Shown here: positions 27,080-34,755 of the stretch, one piece after another
How the letters are laid out: the number at the start of each line of letters is the position of its first letter
Position numbering within the stretch: position 1 is the stretch's first letter
Source: Mucilaginibacter defluvii
GTDB lineage: Bacteria > Bacteroidota > Bacteroidia > Sphingobacteriales > Sphingobacteriaceae
Assembly (NCBI RefSeq): GCF_039543225.1
Contig: NZ_BAABJI010000002.1
Coordinates: 2,170,001-2,234,000, forward strand
Reading direction: 5' to 3'
DNA: 64,000 nt
The notes under the pieces: generated by a model
Told to the model about the DNA's origin: nothing
Databases searched by the model: none
Seen by the model: the letters and a program-made list of their open reading frames with translations, nothing else
Made by a program: the position numbers and the translations under genes

Positions 27080-28232
27080 CCCCGATCTCAAACGTCTTAG
27101 AGACGAAGGCTATGAAGTAGAAGTACATGGTGGATATTTAATTATCCACCATGTACCCTATTTGAACAACAAGTTGGAGATTAAATACGGCACCTTGGTA
27201 AGTCAGCTAACACTTGCAAATCCCACCACTACGGCACCCAATCCCCCGCATATCATTTATTTTATGGGGGAAAATCCGTGCAACCAGGATGGAAGTGAAA
27301 TTACGGCGATAAAAAATAGCAACCCTATAATGTTGATCCGGGAAGGTGTAACCACTAATCATCTCTTCTCAAACAAACCGGCTAACGGCTACCCCGACTA
27401 TTATGAAAAGTTGACTACATATATAAGGGTAATATCCGGGCCAGCACAAGCGATTGATGACCAAGTAACTGCTAAAACATTTAAAGTAGTACCTGTTGTT
27501 GCTGAAGGTTCCGTTTTTCAATATGTTGATACAAACTCGAGCAGAGCCGAGATCTTGCAAATCAACGCCAGATTAGAGGGGCAAAAAGTAGCTATCATTG
27601 GCCTGGGCGGTACCGGTGCTTATATTTTAGATATGTTGGCCAAAACTCCAGTGGGCGAGATACACATTTACGATGGCGATGTTCTTTTGCAGCATAATGC
27701 GTTCAGATCCCCGGGAGCCGCCTCTATTGAGCAACTTGATCAGCAATTGAACAAAGTGGAATATTACGCTGAAATATACTCACGCATGCACAAGCACATC
27801 ATAAAACATTGCTACTATGTAGACGCTAGAAATGTTGATGAACTCAATAATATGACACATGTATTCATTGCTATTGATAAGAGCAGGCCACGTAAGTTGA
27901 TCACAGAACACCTTGTTGGAATGAATGTCAACTTTATTGATGTTGGCCTGGGTGTAAATATTGTTGATGAACGTTTGATAGGTACGCTAAGGGTTACCAC
28001 AGCAACTCCAGAAAAGCATGATCACTTGTCAGGTAAACTACCTGGCACTGATGATGATGATAACGAGTATGCGACCAATATCCAGATCGCCGAGCTTAAT
28101 GCGATGAACGCCATGTTAGCGGTGATCAAGTGGAAAAAACTTAGCGGCATCTATGCAGATGTCGGCGGAGAACATCATTCATCGTACCTGGTAACAACTT
28201 CAAAAATAATCAATGATGACGCTACATCATAA
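27054..28232 (+). CDS. E1-like ubiquitin-activating protein (N-terminal DUF6791-like domain plus ThiF domain)
   Basis: 392 residues. Residues 1-165 resemble the DUF6791 domain (YEVEVHGGYLIIHHVPYLNN, then PPHIIYFMGENPCNQDG with Cys76). Residues 170-390 are a ThiF/MoeB/HesA Rossmann domain: VAIIGLGGTGAYILDML (nucleotide site, GxGGxG at 183-188), IHIYDGDV (Asp207/Asp209), HNAFRSPG (the N-x-x-R that grips ATP), FIDVGLGVNI and NIQIAELNAMNAMLAVIKW. It should adenylate the C-terminus of a ubiquitin-like protein. Only two cysteines, 76 and 253, are present, so a canonical E1 thioester cysteine after the Rossmann core is missing. It overlaps both neighbours. Confidence 0.85.
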   Translation: MSLQLINHSPDLKRLRDEGYEVEVHGGYLIIHHVPYLNNKLEIKYGTLVSQLTLANPTTTAPNPPHIIYFMGENPCNQDGSEITAIKNSNPIMLIREGVTTNHLFSNKPANGYPDYYEKLTTYIRVISGPAQAIDDQVTAKTFKVVPVVAEGSVFQYVDTNSSRAEILQINARLEGQKVAIIGLGGTGAYILDMLAKTPVGEIHIYDGDVLLQHNAFRSPGAASIEQLDQQLNKVEYYAEIYSRMHKHIIKHCYYVDARNVDELNNMTHVFIAIDKSRPRKLITEHLVGMNVNFIDVGLGVNIVDERLIGTLRVTTATPEKHDHLSGKLPGTDDDDNEYATNIQIAELNAMNAMLAVIKWKKLSGIYADVGGEHHSSYLVTTSKIINDDATS

Positions 28233-28650
28233 ATTCGTCGAGCACGTCCCTGATGTTATGGAACCGAACATACTGTATGTTTCGATCCCTTATTGCACAG
28301 CCATGCACTTGTGTGTATGTGGCTGTGGCAATGAGGTTGTAACACCCATCTCGCCTGTAGATTGGCAGCTGAAGTTTAATGGCAAGACAATCTCTTTGAG
28401 CCCTTCTATTGGGAACTGGAACTTTGAATGCCGGTCCCATTACTGGATCATAGATAACAAGGTCAAATATTCTGGAAACTGGAGCGACGAAAAAGTGGCA
28501 AGTGGAAGAGCAGACGAGCGCAGGCGCAAAGACAAATATTTCGGCGAGGTTTCGGCGAAAACAAAAGGGGGTATTACTATGAAGAGCAAGAAGAAGAAAA
28601 AGTCGCGTTTTCAACGCTTCAAATCATTCTTCAGCTTTTTTAATTTTTGA
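28213..28650 (+). CDS. DUF6527-like zinc-binding protein of the ubiquitin-like operon
   Basis: 145 residues; the start overlaps the E1 gene by 20 bases (ATG at 28213, or at 28216). HLCVCGCGNEVVTPISP gives three closely spaced cysteines (34, 36, 38), and GNWNFECRSHYWII gives Cys73 and His76, so a metal site is likely. This Cys cluster plus W-N-F-x-C-x-S-H-Y pattern is that of DUF6527, which accompanies multi-ubiquitin/E1 operons and may serve as the E2 or ligase step. Unusually, the last 25 residues are strongly basic then aromatic (MKSKKKKKSRFQRFKSFFSF), as in a membrane- or nucleic-acid-binding tail. Confidence 0.75.
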   Translation: MMTLHHKFVEHVPDVMEPNILYVSIPYCTAMHLCVCGCGNEVVTPISPVDWQLKFNGKTISLSPSIGNWNFECRSHYWIIDNKVKYSGNWSDEKVASGRADERRRKDKYFGEVSAKTKGGITMKSKKKKKSRFQRFKSFFSFFNF

Positions 28651-28682
28651 AATACTTAAGAAAGAGAAAGGAGGTATTAACC

Positions 28683-28799
28683 GTGAGTAAAGCAACAAAG
28701 GTAAATAAGAGTGCGATAACCGGGAGGTTCGTTAGTAACACCCAAGTTAAAAGAAGTCCAAAAACGACTTATGTTCAGACCGTAAAGAAGTCTAAATAA
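28683..28799 (+). CDS. 38-residue basic peptide, last gene of the ubiquitin-like operon
   Basis: GTG start at 28683, stop TAA at 28797-28799. A near-perfect Shine-Dalgarno AAAGGAGG lies 9 bases upstream, which is rare in this phylum and decides the start. The peptide contains SAITGRFVSNTQVKRSPKTT and is rich in Lys/Arg/Ser/Thr with a C-terminal VKKSK. The GRFVS...PKTTY layout resembles small conserved proteins of unknown role found in mobile elements. It is 32 bases after the DUF6527 stop. It could be a conjugation target, an antitoxin-like partner or a regulator; none of these is shown by the sequence. Confidence 0.65.
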   Translation: MSKATKVNKSAITGRFVSNTQVKRSPKTTYVQTVKKSK

Positions 28800-28820
28800 C
28801 ATAAGACATTTGTGTTAGTA

Positions 28821-28843
28821 AGCCGTGCCATATTGGCGCGGCT
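28821..28843 (+). terminator. probable hairpin terminator of the ubiquitin-like operon
   Basis: AGCCGTGCCA (28821-28830) pairs with TGGCGCGGCT (28834-28843) with one G.T wobble and a 3-base loop. It lies 21 bases after the last stop codon of the operon. A T-run is lacking, so termination efficiency is uncertain. Confidence 0.5.
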
Positions 28844-29049
28844 TAACTGACGCTCGCATGGTTTATAACATTGAGCATGTAGTTGTGTGACTAAGGAATA
28901 GTTTAACCTGCGATTTTACGTATTCAAAACTGCCAAGATGCTCTGAAAAAAATGGTGCTCTTTATCATGACGGGTAGTCAATGCATCGGTGCCATTTACT
29001 TATTAACATTGCGATTAACTATCTTGCGTACCTCGAACGTGGGTGTTGG

Positions 29050-29940
29050 TTAATGGTACTTTTTTTCGAGCTTATCTCTGCCTTCCGGCTCCGGCTGAAA
29101 TTCAAAAGTGACCAACGGATAATAGTCTCTCATATCTAGAAAATCCAAAAAAGTTACGGAGGGAACGTTCCTGACCAAGTTGTATTTGGTGATGAGTTGT
29201 TCATCGATACAGGTAGCGTCTGCAACCAGTTTGTTGAGTTCCCAGTCCCTGCCGATCCGTGATATGCTGTTGAAGAGAAGAAGATATTGCTCCGGTGTTG
29301 ACAATTGTGCGCGAAGTGTTTTGCTATACTCATATTTTTCTGGGTATGAAAAGATTGACTGTTCGTTGATGTATTTGACTGTTTGAAACAGATGTCGGTA
29401 GTAGTGCCCGAGCTTGAACTGGTGTCCGCCATAAAATTTATAAGGACGACTGAACGAAAGGTGTCGAAATTTACTGTCCCGATCTAATGTTTCGCTAAAT
29501 ACATTTAAATGGTCAGCATTTTCAGCCATGTTTGCTGTCAACTGCTCTAAGTAAGCTGTGCGCAGAGGAAATTGAAGCTCACGCCATTGATTATACTCTT
29601 CGGAATCTCGGTGCGGTTTACGGCTTAAATAATCAAGTACGTACTTAAGAAACATAGGGTGGTATACCGACTGATATAGATTTTTGATGGCTTCACGATC
29701 CCACTTGTTTAGGCCGAAAAAAACCACCGAGTAAGCTATATCGCAAAGGATTAGTTGTAAGGGTTTGATGTCCGGACGCTGTTTTAAAATACAGCCTATC
29801 TTCGCAGTTTCCGCTGGCAAGCATATCTTTTCATACGTAAACAACTGGAAGAATGGCCGAAGGTCATGAATGCAGGTTTCGAACTGTGTGAGGATAAACT
29901 CGAACGTGACCTTGCCCTGGTGGTTAGGTACTTTAGCCAT
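29050..29940 (-). CDS. AbiC-like putative phage abortive infection protein, C-terminal part (split gene)
   Basis: 296 residues. The body matches the putative AbiC family: GHYYRHLFQTVKYINEQ, the YSKTLRAQLSTPEQYLLLFN block and an all-helical C-terminus. In intact members two N-terminal membrane helices and a linker precede this region in the same chain. Here they are encoded by the overlapping upstream frame (29933-30301). The ATG at 29938-29940 overlaps that frame's stop by 8 bases (ATGGCTAA), so the C-terminal part may be translated by re-initiation as a separate soluble protein. Predicted role: abortive infection or membrane-tethered RNA-directed defence. Confidence 0.75.
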   Translation of the reverse strand: MAKVPNHQGKVTFEFILTQFETCIHDLRPFFQLFTYEKICLPAETAKIGCILKQRPDIKPLQLILCDIAYSVVFFGLNKWDREAIKNLYQSVYHPMFLKYVLDYLSRKPHRDSEEYNQWRELQFPLRTAYLEQLTANMAENADHLNVFSETLDRDSKFRHLSFSRPYKFYGGHQFKLGHYYRHLFQTVKYINEQSIFSYPEKYEYSKTLRAQLSTPEQYLLLFNSISRIGRDWELNKLVADATCIDEQLITKYNLVRNVPSVTFLDFLDMRDYYPLVTFEFQPEPEGRDKLEKKYH

Positions 29941-30301
29941 TGCGGTAAGGGTTGTTGTAGCTGATATGGTTCGAGTTATCGACGTGGATCTGTATCAGCG
30001 TAAAGATCCGGGCCTCCTTTTTATCCTTTTCTGTCGCAATCTTCTGTTCTCGGTAAGTGAGCAATACCATAACAAAGCCAGCCAGCGAAAACAGGGTGCC
30101 AACCACTCCCGCGATAAAATCTCCTACCGCCCCTGTCTTAGTTACTTCGACCTCACCGGAGCCCCATACTGTATAGCTCTTCGTCAAACGGTAAAAGAAC
30201 ATTCCTCCGATAATGAGACCGGCAAGGGTAATGAGCAATGCGATAAAAAGAATTGGGTTACGGCGTAACCACACCCATGCCCGTACAAAAAAAAACACCA
30301 T
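29933..30301 (-). CDS. AbiC-like protein, N-terminal membrane part (split gene)
   Basis: 122 residues. Two membrane helices are seen: ILFIALLITLAGLIIGGMFF (about 17-36) and FIAGVVGTLFSLAGFVMVLL (about 63-82). Between them is a short periplasmic-like segment, and afterwards comes the family linker TYREQKIATEKDKKEARIFTLIQIHVDN. In intact AbiC-like proteins this continues directly into the region encoded by the next frame. Here it stops at TAA 29933-29935 after NNPYRNG. Rejoining the two frames needs a +1 shift around the ATGGCTAA overlap. It could be a genuine two-gene arrangement, a frameshifted pseudogene or a sequencing error. Confidence 0.7.
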   Translation of the reverse strand: MVFFFVRAWVWLRRNPILFIALLITLAGLIIGGMFFYRLTKSYTVWGSGEVEVTKTGAVGDFIAGVVGTLFSLAGFVMVLLTYREQKIATEKDKKEARIFTLIQIHVDNSNHISYNNPYRNG

Positions 30302-30641
30302 AGCTTTCAGATTCAGGTTGCCCGAAGATACAAATTTCGGTCATAATGCAGTCTCTGTAGCAACTAAAAATACTCCATGAATCATCTCGTATTAAATATA
30401 TAAAAGATGACACATTGATTGTAGACGAATTAGAACTATGATAGAAATATTTTAGCCGTCAAATTAAATATACAATTTGAGTTGATATCTGTAATAAAGA
30501 ATGCAGCAACTGCTTGTCGCCAGGCAGCTGTAGCGTACTCATATTATTATGCGAATTACGTTCTTTATAGAATTGAGCCGAATATTTGCTGCTTTTAAAC
30601 AACACCAGCTAAAGTTTAATAAAGTTAATAAAGCAAGCCAT

Positions 30642-30679
30642 GTTTTGGGCAGCCCAAAACGTCTTGTCGGGACACCCGA
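30642..30679. other. candidate origin of transfer (paired hairpins upstream of mobC)
   Basis: GTTTTGGGC-A-GCCCAAAAC (30642-30660) is a perfect 9-bp-arm hairpin, followed by TCGGG-ACA-CCCGA (30667-30679). Both lie about 340 bases before mobC, within the 719-base gap 30302-31020 that otherwise holds only one possible small ORF. Relaxase nick sites are usually found next to such inverted repeats upstream of mob genes. No known nic sequence can be matched. Confidence 0.4.
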
Positions 30680-30840
30680 ACCCGATATACTTCACTATGT
30701 TCAGCATATAACATAGCACTTGAATGCACAGATTTCATTGGGCTTAGTTCAGAAGAAAAGCTATTTGTAGCTTTGTAACTAAATAACGGGAACTTATGTA
30801 TCTTGAAAAGACAATTGCGATTAAATCAATATACCACCAT

Positions 30841-30921
30841 ATGAAAAATTTGACGACGAACGATAAAGCGGCGATTGGACTGTTCATTCTGTGGTTGCTT
30901 GTCTTCCTGTTACACTCCTGA
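30841..30921 (+). CDS. possible 26-residue single-pass membrane peptide
   Basis: ATG at 30841 reads MKNLTTNDKAAIGLFILWLL and ends VFLLHS before TGA at 30919-30921. The second half forms one transmembrane segment. It sits between the candidate oriT and mobC on the same strand. No homologue is recognised and no clear ribosome binding site is seen, so the call is tentative. Confidence 0.35.
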   Translation: MKNLTTNDKAAIGLFILWLLVFLLHS

Positions 30922-31020
30922 AGTGCTAATACAGCTTTAAAATAAATCGTTCGTCAGTACGAGTAACTACCGAAAAAATCTTAAATAAAGTAGTAACATT
31001 TGCCGCCATAAATAAAGTTT

Positions 31021-31356
31021 ATGGCAAGGCCGACAGTACATAAAGACGAGAAGCGAATATTCAGGATAACAATCCGGTTAACTGCCATTGAGCGCTTACA
31101 AGTACAGCAAGCCGCAAAAGCGGCAGGTCTGTCCAACTACTTGTATGTGCGGGAGAAACTACTCAAAGGGCGCGCACCTGAGCCCAAGTTGGCTCGTATC
31201 GACATCGACACATACGTCGAACTGAAAAAGATCGGCACCAATATCAATCAGCTTGCCAGGCAGACCAATTCCGGCCGGTTTCCTTTCGGTATAAGTTCAG
31301 CTTTGCGTGACTTATCCGAACAACTACAGCTCATCATTAAAATATTGCTCAATTGA
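31021..31356 (+). CDS. mobC: MobC-like relaxosome accessory protein
   Basis: 111 residues. It has a ribbon-helix-helix type N-terminus (FRITIRLTAIERLQVQQAAKA) and the MobC family signature LKKIGTNINQLARQTNSG. MobC proteins bind oriT and help melt it for the relaxase. The stop TGA overlaps the TTG start of the relaxase gene, a tight mobCA arrangement typical of Bacteroidota mobilizable elements. Confidence 0.88.
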   Translation: MARPTVHKDEKRIFRITIRLTAIERLQVQQAAKAAGLSNYLYVREKLLKGRAPEPKLARIDIDTYVELKKIGTNINQLARQTNSGRFPFGISSALRDLSEQLQLIIKILLN

Positions 31357-32564
31357 TAGCCAGCCAAAAGATCGGTAAAAGTTTTATGGGTGCTTTGCAG
31401 TATAACTTGAATAAGGTAATACATCCTGATAAGAGCAAACGGGCAACCATACTCGACACAAATTTCGCATCTGCTGATTTACGTATTATCAAACAGGAAG
31501 TGGATTTGGTGCGCAGCTTCCGGCCTGCTCTGAACAGGTACGTTTATCATACCAGCCTGAACTTTGCTAAAGAAGACGTGCTGGAAAATAAACAGTTGTT
31601 AGCTATAGCGCATGATTATTTACGCAAAAGTGGTTACGATGACAATCAGTATTTTATTTTCAGGCATAATGATGCCGACCATTTACACCTTCATTTATTG
31701 GTAAACCGCATCCGTTTTGACGGTACCGTTGTTTCCGACAGCCAAAACTTCAAAAAGAGCGAAGCCATACTAAGGGAACTGGAACAGCAGTATAACCTTA
31801 TAACGGTAGAGCCGCATATCGGGCAATCGACTGAACTGAATAATGGCAGAACTAAAAACCCAGGCAACATCATCTCCAAAAATAAACGCCCTTTAAAAGC
31901 ACCGACTAAGGGTGAACTGGAAATGATGGAGAGGACTGGCGGCGTATCTGAAAAGCTTTTACTCCAGGAGAAGCTATCGCTTTTACTGCCATCCCGCCGT
32001 ATCAGCATACAGGAGTTTATTGAGCGTTGCGAGCGGCATGGCATTTCTTTGCTTTTTAACCAGGCATCGACAGGCAGGGTAAGCGGCATTACCTATTTCC
32101 ACAACGATTTCAAGATACGCGGACAGGCATTGGGGAACCGCTTTAAATGGAATGAGATATTAAAACACATCGACTATGAACAAGGCAGAGACAGCGCGGC
32201 GATTAGCGCAGCAAACGATAGGACAAGAGCAAAGTACGGCCAGCGGGAACCCGCAGCAAACATCGGCAATGGACACCGCATTGAAGGACTTCCTGCAAAC
32301 GATAAAGGAACTGACCGAAAAGACGGCTATCAACCAGCCGCTTTTGCGGGAGATCATACAGCGGCAGGAATCGATAGAACGGGAATTGAAGAAAAGCAAA
32401 GCCAATCACCGAGTGCAGATTTACTTCATAGGGCTGACAGCCATCCTGAATTTGATAGGCTGGACACTGCTTTGAACATCAGTATTAGCGACGACGTGGA
32501 TGACGAGGCGATTTATGGGAAAGACCGCCAAAGGCAGCGAAAGGCCAGAACTAACAGGCGATAG
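31353..32564 (+). CDS. mobA: MobA/VirD2-type relaxase
   Basis: 403 residues if the TTG at 31353 is used (MIASQKIGKSFMGALQYNLN); the next ATG would remove the conserved N-terminus, so TTG is preferred. The three-histidine metal motif HNDADHLHLHLLVNR has His105, His110, His112 and His114. Tyr17 or Tyr63 may be the nicking residue. The relaxase cuts oriT and leads single-stranded DNA into a conjugation channel supplied by another element. The C-terminal 130 residues look low in structure, and their DNA also encodes a second protein in another frame. The stop codon sits inside a hairpin (32556-32578). Confidence 0.9.
   Translation: MIASQKIGKSFMGALQYNLNKVIHPDKSKRATILDTNFASADLRIIKQEVDLVRSFRPALNRYVYHTSLNFAKEDVLENKQLLAIAHDYLRKSGYDDNQYFIFRHNDADHLHLHLLVNRIRFDGTVVSDSQNFKKSEAILRELEQQYNLITVEPHIGQSTELNNGRTKNPGNIISKNKRPLKAPTKGELEMMERTGGVSEKLLLQEKLSLLLPSRRISIQEFIERCERHGISLLFNQASTGRVSGITYFHNDFKIRGQALGNRFKWNEILKHIDYEQGRDSAAISAANDRTRAKYGQREPAANIGNGHRIEGLPANDKGTDRKDGYQPAAFAGDHTAAGIDRTGIEEKQSQSPSADLLHRADSHPEFDRLDTALNISISDDVDDEAIYGKDRQRQRKARTNRR
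32176..32475 (+). CDS. nested MobB-like small membrane-anchored coiled-coil protein inside mobA
   Basis: 99 residues in the +1 frame relative to mobA. The first ~75 residues are helical and charged (FLQTIKELTEKTAINQPLLR, then IIQRQESIERELKKSKA), and a transmembrane segment IYFIGLTAILNLIGWTLL closes it. This looks more like a folded protein than the overlapping relaxase tail, which is rich in Asp, Gly, Arg and Ser. Mobilization genes of plasmid RSF1010 have a comparable layout, with mobB encoded inside mobA in another frame. Start ATG at 32176. Expected role: assist relaxosome docking at the membrane. Confidence 0.6.
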   Translation: MNKAETARRLAQQTIGQEQSTASGNPQQTSAMDTALKDFLQTIKELTEKTAINQPLLREIIQRQESIERELKKSKANHRVQIYFIGLTAILNLIGWTLL

Positions 32565-32578
32565 TGACGCTATCGCCT
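32556..32578 (+). terminator. hairpin over the mobA stop codon
   Basis: AGGCGATAG (32556-32564) pairs exactly with CTATCGCCT (32570-32578) over a 5-base loop; the TAG stop of mobA is the end of the left arm. No strong T-run follows, so it may slow ribosomes or protect the mRNA end rather than terminate transcription. Confidence 0.4.
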
Positions 32579-32783
32579 TAACTTGTTCCTCTGGTAGTAA
32601 ATTATCCGCACTTGCTTCTGCAATATCCCTATTCAGTATTGCATAGAACATGATTGTTCCCCTATTTTGCCGTCCTACGCGCTGTCGGCTACTGAAGTGA
32701 GGTAACGGAATACTTATTCTTTCGCGAGAAGGAATTCGCGGAATTAGCTGCCTGTTTAGCCCTGTAACGGTGATTTTTACCTG

Positions 32784-33680
32784 ATGAAAGAAACAAACCA
32801 TGATCAATCCGTAGGGTCGCTTTTCCGGCAGGCCCTTGAAAAGAAAATGACATCTGACCTGAGCCGAAAGCACAAGGACAACCTTCGACACCTTTACAAT
32901 CATTTTATGCTTTTCTTAGGTGACGAAGGGCGGGAAATTCCGATCCGGGATTTAACGACCGCGCAGATAGAAGCGTTTCTGCATCGCTACGATTCGTCAA
33001 GCACCCACTATATGAACAAGCGCCGGGAACTAAGCGTCCTTTTTAATACTGCCGCCAGGCTGATCGACGAAAAACTGCTGACGGTTAAAAGAACGGAGCC
33101 GAGAAGGATAAAGGCCAAACTTAACCTGGCTTATGAAAAAGAGCAGTTGAAGCCGATCCTGAATTTCGTTAAGGCAAACCATGACAATTTATATCTTTGC
33201 TGCTTGCTAACCTACGGTTGCTTTCTCCGTCCGCATGAAGAAATACGCCTGCTGACTAAAAAACACTTCAAAGCAGGTAATACAGAAATTCATTTGGCGG
33301 GCGATGAAAATAAGGGCGGTAAGGTGCGGGTCGTTTACGTGCCTGATTATGTAAGGCAAGAATTAGAACCGGTATTGGACGGCATAAAGCGGGATGATAA
33401 TATTTTCAGCCTGTGCAAGACACCCTTTAACGAAGCTTACTTCAGTAAGCAGTGGAGCAGGCAAAAGAAGGGTTTGCTGAATTACGGCCTGATCTATCCC
33501 AATCAAACGCTTTACTCTTTCAGGCATTCCGCCGCTATAGATGTATTCCGCAGGACGAAAGATGTTTATCTCGTTCAAAAGATGATGGGGCATTCATCGG
33601 TAACGGTTACATTAAAATATCTCAGAAGTTTGGGCGAGTTTAACACCGAGGAAATGCGCGAAGCAGCACCTGTATTATGA
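32784..33680 (+). CDS. tyrosine recombinase / phage-type integrase
   Basis: 298 residues. The N-terminal SAM-like core-binding domain covers about 1-105 (HKDNLRHLYNHFMLFLGDEG). The catalytic domain has Arg149 (TYGCFLRPHEEIRLL), Lys177/180, Arg247 (TLYSFRHSA), His270 (MMGHSSVTVTLKY) and nucleophile Tyr279. The usual first His of the HxxR motif is replaced by Tyr244, a variation seen in Bacteroidota integrases (LYSFRH). Its ATG is 219 bases after mobA. The stop overlaps the next gene by ATGA. It probably catalyses integration, inversion or resolution for the element. Confidence 0.92.
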   Translation: MKETNHDQSVGSLFRQALEKKMTSDLSRKHKDNLRHLYNHFMLFLGDEGREIPIRDLTTAQIEAFLHRYDSSSTHYMNKRRELSVLFNTAARLIDEKLLTVKRTEPRRIKAKLNLAYEKEQLKPILNFVKANHDNLYLCCLLTYGCFLRPHEEIRLLTKKHFKAGNTEIHLAGDENKGGKVRVVYVPDYVRQELEPVLDGIKRDDNIFSLCKTPFNEAYFSKQWSRQKKGLLNYGLIYPNQTLYSFRHSAAIDVFRRTKDVYLVQKMMGHSSVTVTLKYLRSLGEFNTEEMREAAPVL

Positions 33681-34732
33681 TACGATTAGAAAGGGAAGAT
33701 CTTTACCGGCTGGTTTGGGAAAAGCCGATGACAGAGATAGCTAAACAATATGCCATATCGGATGTGGGGCTTCGTAAAGCCTGTTTGCGCTTAAATATTC
33801 CCATACCGAAAGCAGGACATTGGGCTAAGACATATGCCGGGCAACAATTAAAGAAACCAGCTTTACCGCTAAAATGCAAAGGCCAACCATATGTCGATCT
33901 GGAAGAACGACCACCGGAACAACCCGTCAAAAAAGTTTCCGAATTGGATTTGTTAACCAAGCAAATTGCAAAGGAAAAACTGCCTTTCAGGGTTCCGAAC
34001 AGGTTAAGCAATCCTGACCCTTTAATTATCGCAGCAAAGGAAAGCTTATACAAAAAGACAGATGTAAATCATCCCGGAATGGCTGTAACAGCAACAGGCG
34101 AGCTGGATATTCGTGTTGCACCTGTAAATATCACAAGGGCGCTTCGATTTATGGACACCTTAATCAAATTGATTCGCGCCCGAAGGCACCGGTTTGAATC
34201 AAATGCTTCCGGTTGCTATATCATCATTCGGGATACATCCTTAAAGGTATGTTTCCGCGAAAAGACCACCAGGCACAAGATAACTCATAAACCTTACCAG
34301 GATTTTGAATGGCTGCCCAACGGTAAACTGGCTTTTAAACTTGACGGCAGGCTCAGAGCAGAATGGCAGGATTTAAAGACGAGAAACTTGGAAGACCAGC
34401 TACCAAAGATTTTGGCGAAGTTGGAGCTGGTCGCTAAGCAGGAAGAGGAGTACCAGGAGAAAACAAGATTATGGCAGATAGCTTGGGAAAAAGAGCGCAA
34501 AGCACAAGCGGAACGCGAAACACGAAGGCGACAGGAATTAAGAGATATTAAACAGTTACTGTCTGAAGCGAAACTTTGGAAAAAAGCGCAACTACTTCGT
34601 GAATATATAGGCGCGATGGAGCATCCAAACGATGAATGGTTTCGGTGGGCACATCAGAAAGCTGATTGGATTGATCCGCTGAACGACTCTGAGGATGATT
34701 GGTTACTACCGAGTGATAAAAGCGAACTATAG
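33677..34732 (+). CDS. mobile-element protein with N-terminal helix-turn-helix, function unknown
   Basis: 351 residues. LEREDLYRLVWEKPMTEIAK, then QYAISDVGLRKACLRLNIPIP, is an N-terminal HTH; this start is common in Bacteroidota mobile-element proteins. A mixed alpha/beta middle contains ALRFMDTLIKLIRARRHRF. A long charged coiled coil (about 245-305, EEEYQEKTRLWQIAWEKERK) precedes an acidic C-terminus. It overlaps the integrase stop (ATGA) and so is co-translated with it. It is probably DNA-binding; the role in the element is unknown. Confidence 0.7.
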   Translation: MIRLEREDLYRLVWEKPMTEIAKQYAISDVGLRKACLRLNIPIPKAGHWAKTYAGQQLKKPALPLKCKGQPYVDLEERPPEQPVKKVSELDLLTKQIAKEKLPFRVPNRLSNPDPLIIAAKESLYKKTDVNHPGMAVTATGELDIRVAPVNITRALRFMDTLIKLIRARRHRFESNASGCYIIIRDTSLKVCFREKTTRHKITHKPYQDFEWLPNGKLAFKLDGRLRAEWQDLKTRNLEDQLPKILAKLELVAKQEEEYQEKTRLWQIAWEKERKAQAERETRRRQELRDIKQLLSEAKLWKKAQLLREYIGAMEHPNDEWFRWAHQKADWIDPLNDSEDDWLLPSDKSEL

Positions 34733-34755
34733 TATTGTGTGCAATATGTGGGGCT

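Noticed and set aside
28222..28614. 130-codon minus-strand open frame opposite DUF6527
   Set aside because: The plus strand carries the Cys/His pattern and overlaps the E1 gene in the expected way.
29154..29432. 92-codon minus-strand frame within the AbiC-like gene
   Set aside because: Alternate-frame shadow with Ser/Thr/Asn-rich composition.
32421..32903. 160-codon minus-strand frame across the mobA/integrase gap
   Set aside because: It runs opposite two well-supported genes and lacks protein-like features.
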